From assembly GCF_000427965.1 (NCBI RefSeq), contig NZ_ATZA01000012.1, forward strand, positions 1-64,000: a stretch of DNA of 64,000 nt, in the 5' to 3' direction. This DNA comes from Olivibacter sitiensis DSM 17696 (GTDB lineage: Bacteria; Bacteroidota; Bacteroidia; Sphingobacteriales; Sphingobacteriaceae). How positions within the stretch are numbered: position 1 is the stretch's first letter; the number at the start of each line of letters is the position of its first letter. Below the pieces are notes generated by a model. It saw only the letters and a list, made by a program, of their open reading frames with translations, was not told where the DNA came from and did not search any database. Made by a program: the position numbers and the translations under genes. Shown piece by piece: positions 36,894-45,863 of this stretch.

Positions 36894-39188
36894 ATGGCCT
36901 TAGCCCTACTTATACTGTTTTTGTTGTCGTTTGTTTCGCTAGCTTTTTCGGAGAAGAAGGCATACCGATGGGCTTTTGTTATGGCCGGTATTTGCATCTG
37001 CGTTTTCGTTTATTTCTGCCGTTTCATTCCTGTGGTGTCAACCGGTGAAACCTGGGTGCAACACATAAGTTGGGTTCCACAGATTCACTTCAACCTCAAT
37101 TTTTATTTAGATGCGCTCAGCCTTTTCTTCGTGCTCCTCATTAGCTTTTTCGGCATCTGCATCTTTGCTTATGCAGGCGTATATATGCGAGCACAACAGC
37201 ATCAGAACAGGTTTTTCTTCTACCTAGGACTCTTTATGTCTTCCATGATTGGTTTGGTGATGGCCGATAATGTTTTCCTGTTATACGTTTTTTGGGAGCT
37301 AACCAGTATCAGTTCCTATTTTCTCATTAGTTACGACAGTGAAAAGAAGGCGGCTCGCAGGGCGGGCATGCAGGCCCTGCTCTTGACCAATTTGGGAGGG
37401 TTGGCCCTGCTGGCGGCATTGGTATTACTTGGCCAGCAAATCGGATCTTATGAGCTATCTGTAATGCTAGATCATAAATTTCAATCGGGAAACTATTATT
37501 TACCTATTCTTCTGCTGCTTTGTTTGGCTTGTTTTACCAAGTCTGCGCAGTTTCCCTTCCATTTTTGGCTGCCTAACGCAATGGCTGCCCCCACACCCGT
37601 CAGTGCTTTCCTGCATTCGGCTACCATGGTAAAAGCAGGTGTGTTTTTGCTTTTGCGTTTCCATCCAGTATTGGGAGGTACCGTATACTGGGAGGGGTTG
37701 TTGATAAGCATGGGAGGCATCACTGCTCTTTTGGGCGCTATGCAATCCCTGACGCAGAACGATATGAAAAAGCTATTAGCCTATATTACGGTTAGTACTC
37801 TTGGTATTTTGGTTATGGCGATAGGCGTAGGAAGCGTTACGGCCATACAAGCTGCCTTGCTGTATTTGTTGGCCCATGCTCTATATAAGGGGGCACTGTT
37901 CATGCTGGCTGGCAATGTAGACAAGCAAATCAAGAGCAAGAATGTGGACGAATTGACCGGGCTTTTCCAGGTGATGCCCTATTCCGGTGTTGCGCTTATT
38001 CTGGCCTGTGCGGCAATGGCGGGATTCCCGCCACTGCTGGCCTTTCTGGCTAAGGAAAAATTGTATGAAATGGGGGTGTCGCATGGGCTTGGTTCCTTTG
38101 CGCTTTGGGCGGTTTTCCTTAGCAGTGCAGTATACGTGACCATATCCCTTAAGTTGGTATATGGAATGTTCCTAAGCCAGAGGAAACAACGCTTGGGCGA
38201 AAAGGGAAAGGAAGTCTCCTTTCTAATGTGGGCTGCACCTTTGGTATTGAGTGTGCTGGGCATTGGGTTTGGCATATTTGCTTATTTGATAGCACCCTTT
38301 ATGGAGCAGGTATGCAACGTAGTAATAGGCAGGCCATATCCGTTGGATACGGCAATGTGGCATGGCTTTAACTTACCGTTTGTTCTCAGTCTGGCCACTT
38401 GGGGCTTAGGCGCCCTACTTTATGTGGGGCTCAGGCAAATTAGAAAAATTTTTGGTAGTAGCTTGGTAACTTGGTGGGATTTTGATGGGTGGTATGATAA
38501 AAGCCTCTTGACCCTTCAATATGCGGCAAGGAAACTTACTGTTTTCGTCCAAGGAGGTAAACTCACGGTTTATTTGAAGACCACGTTCTTTTTAGTTACT
38601 GCCTTGCTCGTGTTTATTTACATTGACTACGATCTCTACCCTTCGCAATGGCTTTTCAGAACCGAACTCAAGGTGGACCGGATTTATGAGTTTTTACCAC
38701 TGATGATGATTGTGGTAGGGGTGGTGACGGTGATGTTTGAAAAGTCAAGGCTTACCATGCTGGCAGCGCTGAGCTTGGTAGGCTATGGCATAGCGTTGTT
38801 CTACGCCATGTTCAGTGCACCGGATGTATCCATGACGCAATTCTTAGTGGAGACCATCACGTTGTTGATCTTTGTCATCGTACTGCATCGGTTGCCAAAG
38901 CACATATCTTTCCCTCGAGAGCACAAGCGCATCGTTTCCGTTCTAATAGCCTTGGCATTTGGCACTATTACTACGCTCATTTTGGCCAGTATGCAGGGAT
39001 ACGAGATGCATGGAGACATGAAGGAGTTCTATATTACGAAAGCCGGCCCCGAAGGAAAAGGGGAGAACGTGGTAAACGTGATGTTGGTCGATTTCAGGGC
39101 CTTCGATACTTTCGGCGAGATGGTAGTGCTCTGCATGACGGCTTTGGGGGTGATGACGCTCATTAAGTTGAAGTCGAATAAGGTTTAG
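36894..39188 (+). CDS. mrpA: Mrp Na+/H+ antiporter subunit A
   Basis: 764 residues, about 20 TM helices. The first 500 residues are NuoL-like: FYLDALSLFFVLLISFFG, LYVFWELTSISSYFLISYDSEKKAARRAGMQALLLTNLGGLALL with the conserved Glu and Lys near 132-160, and QFPFHFWLPNAMAAPTPVSAFLHSATMVKAGVFLLLR near 215-250. The C-terminal 150 residues carry an MrpB-type part (APDVSMTQFLVETITLLIFVIVL). It is the first gene of a complete mrpABCDEFG operon, though 126 bases separate it from mrpB. Confidence 0.93.
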   Translation: MALALLILFLLSFVSLAFSEKKAYRWAFVMAGICICVFVYFCRFIPVVSTGETWVQHISWVPQIHFNLNFYLDALSLFFVLLISFFGICIFAYAGVYMRAQQHQNRFFFYLGLFMSSMIGLVMADNVFLLYVFWELTSISSYFLISYDSEKKAARRAGMQALLLTNLGGLALLAALVLLGQQIGSYELSVMLDHKFQSGNYYLPILLLLCLACFTKSAQFPFHFWLPNAMAAPTPVSAFLHSATMVKAGVFLLLRFHPVLGGTVYWEGLLISMGGITALLGAMQSLTQNDMKKLLAYITVSTLGILVMAIGVGSVTAIQAALLYLLAHALYKGALFMLAGNVDKQIKSKNVDELTGLFQVMPYSGVALILACAAMAGFPPLLAFLAKEKLYEMGVSHGLGSFALWAVFLSSAVYVTISLKLVYGMFLSQRKQRLGEKGKEVSFLMWAAPLVLSVLGIGFGIFAYLIAPFMEQVCNVVIGRPYPLDTAMWHGFNLPFVLSLATWGLGALLYVGLRQIRKIFGSSLVTWWDFDGWYDKSLLTLQYAARKLTVFVQGGKLTVYLKTTFFLVTALLVFIYIDYDLYPSQWLFRTELKVDRIYEFLPLMMIVVGVVTVMFEKSRLTMLAALSLVGYGIALFYAMFSAPDVSMTQFLVETITLLIFVIVLHRLPKHISFPREHKRIVSVLIALAFGTITTLILASMQGYEMHGDMKEFYITKAGPEGKGENVVNVMLVDFRAFDTFGEMVVLCMTALGVMTLIKLKSNKV

Positions 39189-39314
39189 ATATGAGACTTG
39201 AGATATGAGACTGATAGGTTGAAACTGGTAAGTTATAAATGATAAATATCAGGTAGCTTTAAAACTTACCATTTATTACTATAGAACAAAATCTTATGTG
39301 TTGATACTAAAAAT

Positions 39315-39725
39315 ATGAGAACAATTGTATTACAAACAGCCATAAGGGTGCTGTTGCCCATTTTCTTTGTTTACTCACTGTATCTCTTGTTTAGGGGGCA
39401 CGATAGTCCTGGTGGGGGCTTCATAGGTGCCTTGGTGGTTTCCATTGCGTTGATATTTCACGTGATTGCCTTTGGCGTGACCTATACCATAGAAAAATAC
39501 CGTATAAATACCATGTGGCTCACTGCTTCCGGTCTTTTGCTGGTTTTTTTTGGCGGGGTAGGCCCCATGTTGTTGGACGATGGTTTTTTTCATGCTATGT
39601 GGTCCAATGTGAAGATTCCCTTCATAGGCACCTTGAGTTCCGTACTGCTATTTGATATAGGAGTTTATCTGGGAGTGGTGGGAAGTATTATGAAAATAAG
39701 TTTGACTATATTGGAGGAAGATTAA
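39315..39725 (+). CDS. mrpB: Mrp antiporter subunit B
   Basis: 136 residues with four TM helices. The MnhB signature LFRGHDSPGGGFIGALVVSIALIFHVIAFG lies at about residues 26-55. It is a membrane subunit of the multi-subunit Na+/H+ antiporter and is encoded three bases before mrpC. The 126-base gap ahead of it contains direct repeats of TATGAGACT (39190-39213) and a weak GTAAGTT/AACTTAC inverted repeat. Confidence 0.92.
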   Translation: MRTIVLQTAIRVLLPIFFVYSLYLLFRGHDSPGGGFIGALVVSIALIFHVIAFGVTYTIEKYRINTMWLTASGLLLVFFGGVGPMLLDDGFFHAMWSNVKIPFIGTLSSVLLFDIGVYLGVVGSIMKISLTILEED

Positions 39726-39728
39726 GTT

Positions 39729-40094
39729 ATGGGTTTGACCTTGTCTATTGTAACGGGTTTTTTGATGGCTGGAGGAGTCTATCTGCTGCTCCACAAGAGT
39801 TTTATGAAAATGATTACAGGGATCATCGTATTTGGCAATGCCATTAACATGTTTTTGCTGATAGCTGGGGGCCTGATACGTGATAATCCGCCATTTGTGA
39901 GCAAAACGCAAAGCGATGTGGATGCCCTGCCTTTGGCAGACCCTGTACCACAGGCTTTCATCCTCACGGCCATCGTGATTGGACTGGGCGTGCAGGCTTT
40001 TGCTATTGTGCTTTTTAAGCGGGTATACCAAACGTCCAATATCAATGACGTGGATGAATTGAACCATACGGATAAAATTGAAAATGGCGAATAA
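39729..40094 (+). CDS. mrpC: Mrp antiporter subunit C
   Basis: 121 residues, three TM helices. NuoK-like: GGVYLLLHKSFMKMITGIIVFGNAINMFLLIAG (about 15-47), then DPVPQAFILTAIVIGLGVQAFAIVLFKR (about 74-101) with the conserved PQAxxLTAIVI block. Its 3' end overlaps the start of mrpD by 11 bases. Confidence 0.93.
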   Translation: MGLTLSIVTGFLMAGGVYLLLHKSFMKMITGIIVFGNAINMFLLIAGGLIRDNPPFVSKTQSDVDALPLADPVPQAFILTAIVIGLGVQAFAIVLFKRVYQTSNINDVDELNHTDKIENGE

Positions 40095-41595
40095 TAGTCT
40101 TATCATATTGCCGCTCCTGTCGTTTATGCTAGCTGCTATTTTGTGCTTTTTTTTCCATGGGAAGGTAAGGCCACAACAATACATCGCTATAGCAGGCAGC
40201 TTCATTGCGCTAATATGTGCCATCGGCCTGTTAAGGGAAGTGCTTCATTTTGAAATTCTCAGCATGCAGGTAGGGGGCTGGCAGGCACCCTATGGTATTA
40301 CCATCGTTGTGGATGTTTATTCTGCACTCATGATTGGTATAGCCTGCTTGCTTGCATTTGCGGTCTCGATATTTTCGTTGTCTAGAACATCCATCAGCTA
40401 TAGCAGGCAAAGGGGCGGCTATTATCCCTCACTCCTGTTTATGTTGATGGGAGTCATTGGCTCCTTTATTACCGGCGATCTATTTAACCTATATGTGTGG
40501 TTTGAGGTAATGCTCATCTCCTCCTTTGTGCTCATGACATTGGGCAGTAAGCGCAAGCAGCTCGAGGGAGGTTTGAAGTATATGGTGCTTAATTTTGTGG
40601 CATCTACGTTTCTGCTTTTGGCCATCGGTATATTATATGGCGTCACAGGGCACACCAATATGGCCATGCTGTCCCAGCTATTGAAACATACCGATATCTC
40701 GGGCATGGTTCAGTTAGCTTCCGTTTTGCTTTTGGTGAGCTTTACGGCCAAGGCGGCTATGTTTCCGCTTTTCTTTTGGCTGCCAGCTTCGTACCATACA
40801 CCACCCATTGCCGTTACTGCCGTGATGGCAGGGCTGCTTACTAAAGTGGGCGTATATACCCTACTGAGAACATATACGCTTTTATTTCCTTTGGATAGGC
40901 CGTTCACTGTTAATATACTAATGATTATGGCTTGTTGTACGATGCTGGTTGGTGTGTTGGGAGCTCTGGTGCAGCAAGATATCAGAAAGGTGCTGGCCTA
41001 TAACCTCATTAGCAAGATAGGATTTATCATCATGGGTTTGGCCATCAATAGCCCCCTTGCTATTGCGGCTTCTATTTTCTACACGATACATCATATATTG
41101 GTGAAGAGTAATTTATTCTTTGTGACTGGCATGATTGGGGTAGAAAGGGGCAGTTTTCAGATTAAGGAACTTGGGGGTATCTATAGTGCATGGCCACTGA
41201 TATCGTTTGTGTTCATGCTATTATCGCTTACCTTGGTGGGTATTCCCCCTTTATCTGGATTTTACGGTAAGCTCATGTTTACGCAAGCGGCTATAGCCAG
41301 CGCATCTTATGTGCCCATTGTCATCTTATTGCTCACTAGCTTGCTGACGCTCTATTCCATGATCAGGGTATGGCGAATAGCTTTCCTTCGCCCGTGGGAC
41401 GGACAGGGGAACGCAATAGTAAGTGAACGGCAGTTACTATCGGGACATAAACCCATGTGCATGGCTATAGGCATCCTTCTGGTCTTTACCTTGGGAATTA
41501 GTATATACGCAGCTCCTTTGGTAGAGGTATCTACGAAAGCAGCCTATCAATTGCTTCATCCGGAAATATATATCAGGCAGGTGTTGGGCGACTAA
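40084..41595 (+). CDS. mrpD: Mrp antiporter subunit D
   Basis: 503 residues from ATG 40084, inside the end of mrpC. NuoN/NuoM-like with about 14 TM helices. The proton-channel block LFNLYVWFEVMLISSFVLMTLGSKRKQLEGGLKYM (about 134-168) has the key Glu, and TAKAAMFPLFFWLPASYHTPPIAVTAVMAGLLTKVGVYTLLR (about 219-260) the key Lys. It works with MrpA in cation/proton exchange. Confidence 0.94.
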   Translation: MANNSLIILPLLSFMLAAILCFFFHGKVRPQQYIAIAGSFIALICAIGLLREVLHFEILSMQVGGWQAPYGITIVVDVYSALMIGIACLLAFAVSIFSLSRTSISYSRQRGGYYPSLLFMLMGVIGSFITGDLFNLYVWFEVMLISSFVLMTLGSKRKQLEGGLKYMVLNFVASTFLLLAIGILYGVTGHTNMAMLSQLLKHTDISGMVQLASVLLLVSFTAKAAMFPLFFWLPASYHTPPIAVTAVMAGLLTKVGVYTLLRTYTLLFPLDRPFTVNILMIMACCTMLVGVLGALVQQDIRKVLAYNLISKIGFIIMGLAINSPLAIAASIFYTIHHILVKSNLFFVTGMIGVERGSFQIKELGGIYSAWPLISFVFMLLSLTLVGIPPLSGFYGKLMFTQAAIASASYVPIVILLLTSLLTLYSMIRVWRIAFLRPWDGQGNAIVSERQLLSGHKPMCMAIGILLVFTLGISIYAAPLVEVSTKAAYQLLHPEIYIRQVLGD

Positions 41596-41606
41596 ATTTA
41601 AAGGAT

Positions 41607-42131
41607 ATGAGAAGAAAACCATTTTTTAAGAGGTCGTTGGTCAGGTTCTTGATCCATATGTTATTGGGCTTTGGACTTTGCTCTCTTGCTATGAATTATA
41701 TTCCTTTTGTGCCTGAGACGGCGGGAGGGGCCCTCCTTAGCTTTTTGACCGCTTTTGTAGCAGTGTGGCTGTTGAGCTATTTGGTAGCGAAGGATTATTT
41801 TTATTGGTTTATTCAACTTTTTTTTCTCTGCAAATACTTCGTGAAAGAGTTCTTTAGGTCCAATTACATTCTCTCAAGGGAGATCATGACGCCGGGGCTT
41901 TCGCTTACGCCCGCGGTGGTGAAAATCCCCTTAGAGATCCATACCGACTATGGCTTGATGGCTTTGGTGAGCATCTCGAACCTTACGCCAGGCACCTTGG
42001 TACTGGGTATTTCCGAAGATCGGAAATACCTGTTTTTACATACGCTCTATTTGGAGGGAGGAAGTGTGGAGGCTTTTAAAATGGGATATAAAGCTGGCTT
42101 TGAAAAAAGATTAATAAAATTGTTGGCATGA
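41607..42131 (+). CDS. mrpE: Mrp antiporter subunit E
   Basis: 174 residues with two or three N-terminal TM helices and a soluble C-terminal part. Family text: PGLSLTPAVVKIPLEIHTDYGLMALVSISNLTPGTLVLGIS (about 93-132). It starts 11 bases after mrpD and overlaps mrpF by four (ATGA). Confidence 0.9.
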   Translation: MRRKPFFKRSLVRFLIHMLLGFGLCSLAMNYIPFVPETAGGALLSFLTAFVAVWLLSYLVAKDYFYWFIQLFFLCKYFVKEFFRSNYILSREIMTPGLSLTPAVVKIPLEIHTDYGLMALVSISNLTPGTLVLGISEDRKYLFLHTLYLEGGSVEAFKMGYKAGFEKRLIKLLA

Positions 42132-42400
42132 CATTTTTCACCATCATATTGACTATTTGTATCGTACTTATTGGCCTTTCGACCGTATTGGCTTTGATTC
42201 GTTTTTTTATTGGCCCTACCTTGGCCGACAGACTTTCCGCATTGGATTTGATTGCGGCCTATTTGATAGCGATGATGGTGGTTTATATCCTGTTTACGGA
42301 CAAGCTCATTTTCTTTGATGTGGCCTTGGTGTTTTCATTGGTCGCTTTTTGGGGTGCCTTGTCTTTTGCGTATTATTTGATTAATAGAATTTCAAAATGA
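42128..42400 (+). CDS. mrpF: Mrp antiporter subunit F
   Basis: 90 residues, three TM helices. The conserved segment FFIGPTLADRLSALDLIAAYLIAMMVVY (about 27-54) has the GPTxxDR motif of MnhF. Start and stop overlap both neighbours by four bases, so translation is coupled. Confidence 0.93.
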   Translation: MTFFTIILTICIVLIGLSTVLALIRFFIGPTLADRLSALDLIAAYLIAMMVVYILFTDKLIFFDVALVFSLVAFWGALSFAYYLINRISK

Positions 42401-42819
42401 ATTTAGCGACAGAAATATTGAGCGGATTGTTTGTTTTAATGGGCGCGATTCTAATGTTGATTTCGGCTGTGGGGATTTTGCGCTTGCCCGACTTTTACTC
42501 CCGCTTGTCTGCGGTCACAAAAAACTCGACCATAGGTGTGGTGTTTATCGTTGCCGGGGCCGTTTTGTATTTCAACAATGTGGAAGTGTTGATCAAGGGG
42601 ATAGGCATTGTGTTATTTATAGCACTTACATCTCCTACATCGGCTTATATCATAGGTAAGGCAGCCATCCATGTGAGCGTACCTTTTTGGCCTAAAACGG
42701 ACAAGAGCGATTTTGATGATCTGGAAGAAGGACCGAGCGATAGGGAAAAGGAACTGGAAGCCAAAGGCGAACATCTCAGACAATTGCTGGCACAAAAAAG
42801 AGAACGGGGCAAAGGTTGA
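42397..42819 (+). CDS. mrpG: Mrp antiporter subunit G
   Basis: 140 residues: three TM helices with GAILMLISAVGILRLPDFYSRLSAVTKNSTIGV (about 16-48) and LTSPTSAYIIGKAA (about 77-90), the MnhG signature. A charged C-terminal tail of about 40 residues follows and ends LRQLLAQKRERGKG, which is longer than in many homologues. It closes the operon. Confidence 0.93.
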   Translation: MNLATEILSGLFVLMGAILMLISAVGILRLPDFYSRLSAVTKNSTIGVVFIVAGAVLYFNNVEVLIKGIGIVLFIALTSPTSAYIIGKAAIHVSVPFWPKTDKSDFDDLEEGPSDREKELEAKGEHLRQLLAQKRERGKG

Positions 42820-42866
42820 TTGTTCTCATATCTCACATCGCATATCTCACATCTAAAATATTTCCT

Positions 42867-42874
42867 TACTTTTG
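42867..42874 (+). promoter_or_regulatory. Promoter -7 element before the 138-residue membrane protein
   Basis: TACTTTTG matches TAnnTTTG 18 bases before ATG 42892. No matching -33 is present; the upstream stretch is a CATATCTCACATC repeat. Confidence 0.35.
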
Positions 42875-42891
42875 AACCTAAATATTAATTT

Positions 42892-43308
42892 ATGGAAGAG
42901 CTGCAAAGAGAAAGCGTCAAGAAAGACAATGGACTCAGGAAGTTTATCTTCATAGTTGTTTTGGTATTGTTGGCTGGTGGTGGCCTTTATTTTTGGTGGA
43001 ACTACTACTATGTGTTTGGGGAAGGAGTGAAGTCCGGGCAACTCAATTATTTGGTGTTGAAAGGTAACGTGTTCAAGACCTATGAGGGCAAACTCATCCA
43101 AGAAGGGCTGCGGTCGCAAGCGGGGTCTATACAGTCCAATGAATTTGAGTTTTCCGTAGTGGACGATAGTATTGCTAAAGTGCTGATGTACAATAGTGGT
43201 AATAGTTTTGACTTGCACTATAAGGAATATAAGCATAGCATTCCTTGGCGTGGCTATAGCGCATTTATTGTGGACAGCATCATTGCCATGCGGCCACCGC
43301 AGCGATAA
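42892..43308 (+). CDS. Conserved single-pass membrane protein
   Basis: 138 residues: a short charged cytoplasmic start, one TM helix (about 17-35, FIFIVVLVLLAGGGLYFWW) and a soluble domain with SGQLNYLVLKGNVFKTYEGKLIQEGL (about 51-76). Homologues in Bacteroidota are sometimes labelled 6-phosphogluconate dehydrogenase, but there is no Rossmann motif and I consider that label wrong. The function is unknown. Confidence 0.65.
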   Translation: MEELQRESVKKDNGLRKFIFIVVLVLLAGGGLYFWWNYYYVFGEGVKSGQLNYLVLKGNVFKTYEGKLIQEGLRSQAGSIQSNEFEFSVVDDSIAKVLMYNSGNSFDLHYKEYKHSIPWRGYSAFIVDSIIAMRPPQR

Positions 43309-43326
43309 TACTTGCCGCTATGCTAT

Positions 43327-43794
43327 TTAACAAGGTTCCTTTCTTCTGGTATCTATAATGTACTGGATGCGCCACTTGTTGGCTTGCCAGACCAAAATAA
43401 AGCAGTTAACCCCGCAATGGCTTAGATTGCCTTGATAGACAAATCGATATGGCGTCCATACCATTGCCAAAGAACCATCTATTTTGATGGTCTCAAATTC
43501 GATTTGTTCGTCTGCCGCACCTTTGTCCAATGTCAGTAGGCTTTGGATGAACTGCGCTATGGGTGTTGTACGTACCGTGTCCTTTCCTTGTTGGCTTTTG
43601 GCTACAGTCTGTAGGTTGGCGTTCTCAGTAAAAAGTTCTTGAAGGTTTATGTTGCTTTCCCTACCATCTTTCATGGCGGCAAATAGGCGTGTGATTGTTG
43701 TTTTTATGCTGTCTTCTTTAGTCTGCCCCACGATATTGAAATGGCTCAGGCATAGCAAGAAGGATAAGGCTCCCATGAAGCGACATATTCTCAT
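43327..43794 (-). CDS. NTF2-like (SnoaL-type) exported protein
   Basis: 155 residues with a signal peptide ending near NIVGQ (residue 24). The mature part has the NTF2-like order: helix (DSIKTTITRLFAAMKDG), ELFTENANLQTV, then beta strands with SLAMVWTPYRFVYQGNLSHCGVNCFILVWQANKWRIQYIIDT. Such domains bind small ligands or serve as enzymes; no catalytic residue can be assigned. Its start overlaps the stop of the MBL hydrolase gene by four bases, so both are made together. Confidence 0.75.
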   Translation of the reverse strand: MRICRFMGALSFLLCLSHFNIVGQTKEDSIKTTITRLFAAMKDGRESNINLQELFTENANLQTVAKSQQGKDTVRTTPIAQFIQSLLTLDKGAADEQIEFETIKIDGSLAMVWTPYRFVYQGNLSHCGVNCFILVWQANKWRIQYIIDTRRKEPC

Positions 43795-44633
43795 ATTTCA
43801 GTTAGTTTAAATGTTTGGTCCAAGCGCAATCCCTTTTCCGTTTGTTTAAGCGTGCAGCACTCGTTCACGGAGTCGTGTTCCAAAAACAGGATATAGTTGT
43901 TTTCGTAAGCTTCCTGCAATATTCGTTTCTTTTCTTCCAGGGTCTTCATCGGGAAAGAATCGTAGCCCATGACATAAGGAATGGGGATATGCCCAACGGA
44001 AGGGAGCAGGTCTGCCATGTATAGCAACGTTCGCCCCCTGTAATCTATCTGGGGCAGCATCATGGCATCGGTATGGCCGTAGGCAAAGCGCACCGTCACG
44101 TGCTCGCTGAACCGTATACCATCCTCTTCTTTTATGAATTTCAGCTTGCCGCTCTCTGCTATCGGAAGGATGTTTTCCTTGAGAAAAGAAGCACGCTCTC
44201 TTTCGTTAGGTTCTACCGTAGCCCAGCGCCAATGACGCTCATTGCTCCAATAGCTGGCATGCTTGAAGGCAGGCACATATTGATCACCTACCTGATCTAT
44301 TGCGCCTCCTGCATGGTCGAAATGGAGGTGCGTAAGGAAGACGTCCGTGATGTCGTCCCGATGGAATCCGTGCCTGGCCAGCGATGAGTCTAAGGTGTCC
44401 TCACCATGTCGATAATAGTAACTGAAGAATTTTTCGCTTTGTTTGTTGCCAATAGAAGTATCGACCAATATTAGGCGGTCGGCCTCTTCGATGAGCAAGA
44501 GACGGGTAGCCCAGGTACATAGGTTGAGTTCATCTGCCGGATTGGTCTTGTGCCATATGATCTTGGGCACTACCCCAAACATGGCGCCTCCGTCCAATTT
44601 GAAAAATCCAGTGTCTATCGTATACAGTTGCAT
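43791..44633 (-). CDS. MBL-fold metallo-hydrolase
   Basis: 280 residues. The metal-binding motif THLHFDHAGG (HxHxDH) is near residues 111-120, a third His is in FKHASYW near 134-140, and further ligands are in FAYGHTDAMML near 194-204 and LFLEHDSV near 259-266. The layout is that of quorum-quenching lactonase-like and related MBL hydrolases without signal peptide. The substrate is unknown. It is the upstream gene of a coupled pair with the NTF2-like protein. Confidence 0.85.
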   Translation of the reverse strand: MQLYTIDTGFFKLDGGAMFGVVPKIIWHKTNPADELNLCTWATRLLLIEEADRLILVDTSIGNKQSEKFFSYYYRHGEDTLDSSLARHGFHRDDITDVFLTHLHFDHAGGAIDQVGDQYVPAFKHASYWSNERHWRWATVEPNERERASFLKENILPIAESGKLKFIKEEDGIRFSEHVTVRFAYGHTDAMMLPQIDYRGRTLLYMADLLPSVGHIPIPYVMGYDSFPMKTLEEKKRILQEAYENNYILFLEHDSVNECCTLKQTEKGLRLDQTFKLTEI

Positions 44634-44779
44634 GGTGAAAAGTAAAAAATAAAAAGTAAAAATTCAAAAATGAATTATATTTACGATTTTTTGTTTAGTC
44701 GCTGCTGTTTGAAAGAAAAACAAAACTTTAGAGGCTTTATTTTATTTATTGCTATAATAGCAAAAGGACAAAGCAAGCT

Positions 44780-45289
44780 GTGAAAAACTACCCATTGCCA
44801 GAAGACGAGAGTCCCATCAAGGTACCGCGCTTTGAGGAAAGCGCAGGGTATTATACTACTGCGAAACGGAGCCAACTAATGGCCAAAATAAAAAGCAAGA
44901 ATACCAAGCCAGAGCTTGCCTTGCGAAAGGCTCTTTGGGCTAAGGGCTTGCGTTTCCGTATTCATGTGAAGGAACTTCCCGGTCGGCCAGATATCGTTAT
45001 CAAGAAATACAAATTGGCCATTTTCATAGATGGCGAATTTTGGCATGGCTACCGTTGGCAGGAAACAAAACCCAATTTGAAAAAGAACAGCGGCTTTTGG
45101 ATCCCTAAAATCGAACGCAATATGCAGTTGGACCGTATCCGTACCAGGCAACTGAAGGCCCTGGGCTATACGGTATTTCGTTTTTGGAGCGGTGATGTAC
45201 AGAAGAATTTGCGTGCATGCGTCAATCAGGTGCTGCTCTATTTAGAGACTGCGAAAGAGGGCAAGATACCTTATCGCGTGGAATATTGA
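44780..45289 (+). CDS. Vsr-like DNA mismatch endonuclease without zinc ligands
   Basis: 169 residues from a GTG at 44780; an internal ATG (MAKIKSKN) at 44879 is an alternative. Vsr text is clear: RSQLMAKIKSKNTKPELALRKALWAKGLRFRI, then ELPGRPDIVIKKYKLAIFIDGEFWHGYRW and LDRIRTRQLKALGYTVFRFW. The catalytic Asp (GRPD) and His (FWH) remain. The positions of the structural zinc ligands in E. coli Vsr (C66, H71, C73, C117) read Glu, Tyr, Trp and Ser. No cytosine methyltransferase gene is nearby. Confidence 0.82.
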   Translation: MKNYPLPEDESPIKVPRFEESAGYYTTAKRSQLMAKIKSKNTKPELALRKALWAKGLRFRIHVKELPGRPDIVIKKYKLAIFIDGEFWHGYRWQETKPNLKKNSGFWIPKIERNMQLDRIRTRQLKALGYTVFRFWSGDVQKNLRACVNQVLLYLETAKEGKIPYRVEY

Positions 45290-45369
45290 GTTGTGAGTTT
45301 TACGTGTTAAGTTTTAAATTTCTTAGGTATACTACCCGTCGGAATTAAAACGTATTACTTACAGCTTAT

Positions 45370-45705
45370 TTACAGACTTTCCTTCACCTCTATAAGAAAT
45401 TGCTTTAGCTTTTCCAGGGAATCAATGATACGCTGGTTTTCCGTAGCCGAATCCTTGTTTTTTTTCAGGTATTCACGTGCGCCCTGTAGGGTGTAGCCCT
45501 TTTCTTTTACCAGGTTGAAAATAATCTTGAGGTTGCTGACATCCTCGGGCGTGAATAGGCGGTTGCCTTTCTTGTTTTTCTTTGGCTGAATGATGGGGAA
45601 CTCACGCTCGTAAAAACGAATTTGGGAGGGGTTCACCTGAAACATCTTGGTCACCTCCCCCATGGTGTAATACAGTTTGTTGATCTCTCTATCCTTATAA
45701 GGCAT
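45370..45705 (-). CDS. MerR-family transcriptional regulator
   Basis: 111 residues. The winged helix-turn-helix starts YYTMGEVTKMFQVNPSQIRFYEREFP (about 12-37) and continues with the RLFTPEDVSNLKII block and the GYTLQGAREYLKK segment. A short coiled coil ends the protein without effector domain. Related small MerR proteins in Bacteroidota stand alone. It is divergent from ku, with 158 bases between, and could regulate the repair genes, which is untested. Confidence 0.88.
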   Translation of the reverse strand: MPYKDREINKLYYTMGEVTKMFQVNPSQIRFYEREFPIIQPKKNKKGNRLFTPEDVSNLKIIFNLVKEKGYTLQGAREYLKKNKDSATENQRIIDSLEKLKQFLIEVKESL

Positions 45706-45863
45706 ATCCGTAATCGCTATTTCTTTCCTGATGGATATAACAAAACTAGAATAAAAAAGAGTTTAATTCAAAATATTGCACAAATAACTTAGCAGGTATC
45801 CCTTTCCTGTTGCCAACATTATGACGGCTGCGCTGTTTGTAATCAAAATAAGAAGACAAGATC

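Noticed and set aside
42892-43308. 6-phosphogluconate dehydrogenase
   Set aside because: The label is used for such proteins in some genomes, but there is no NAD(P)-binding motif and the length is only 138 residues.
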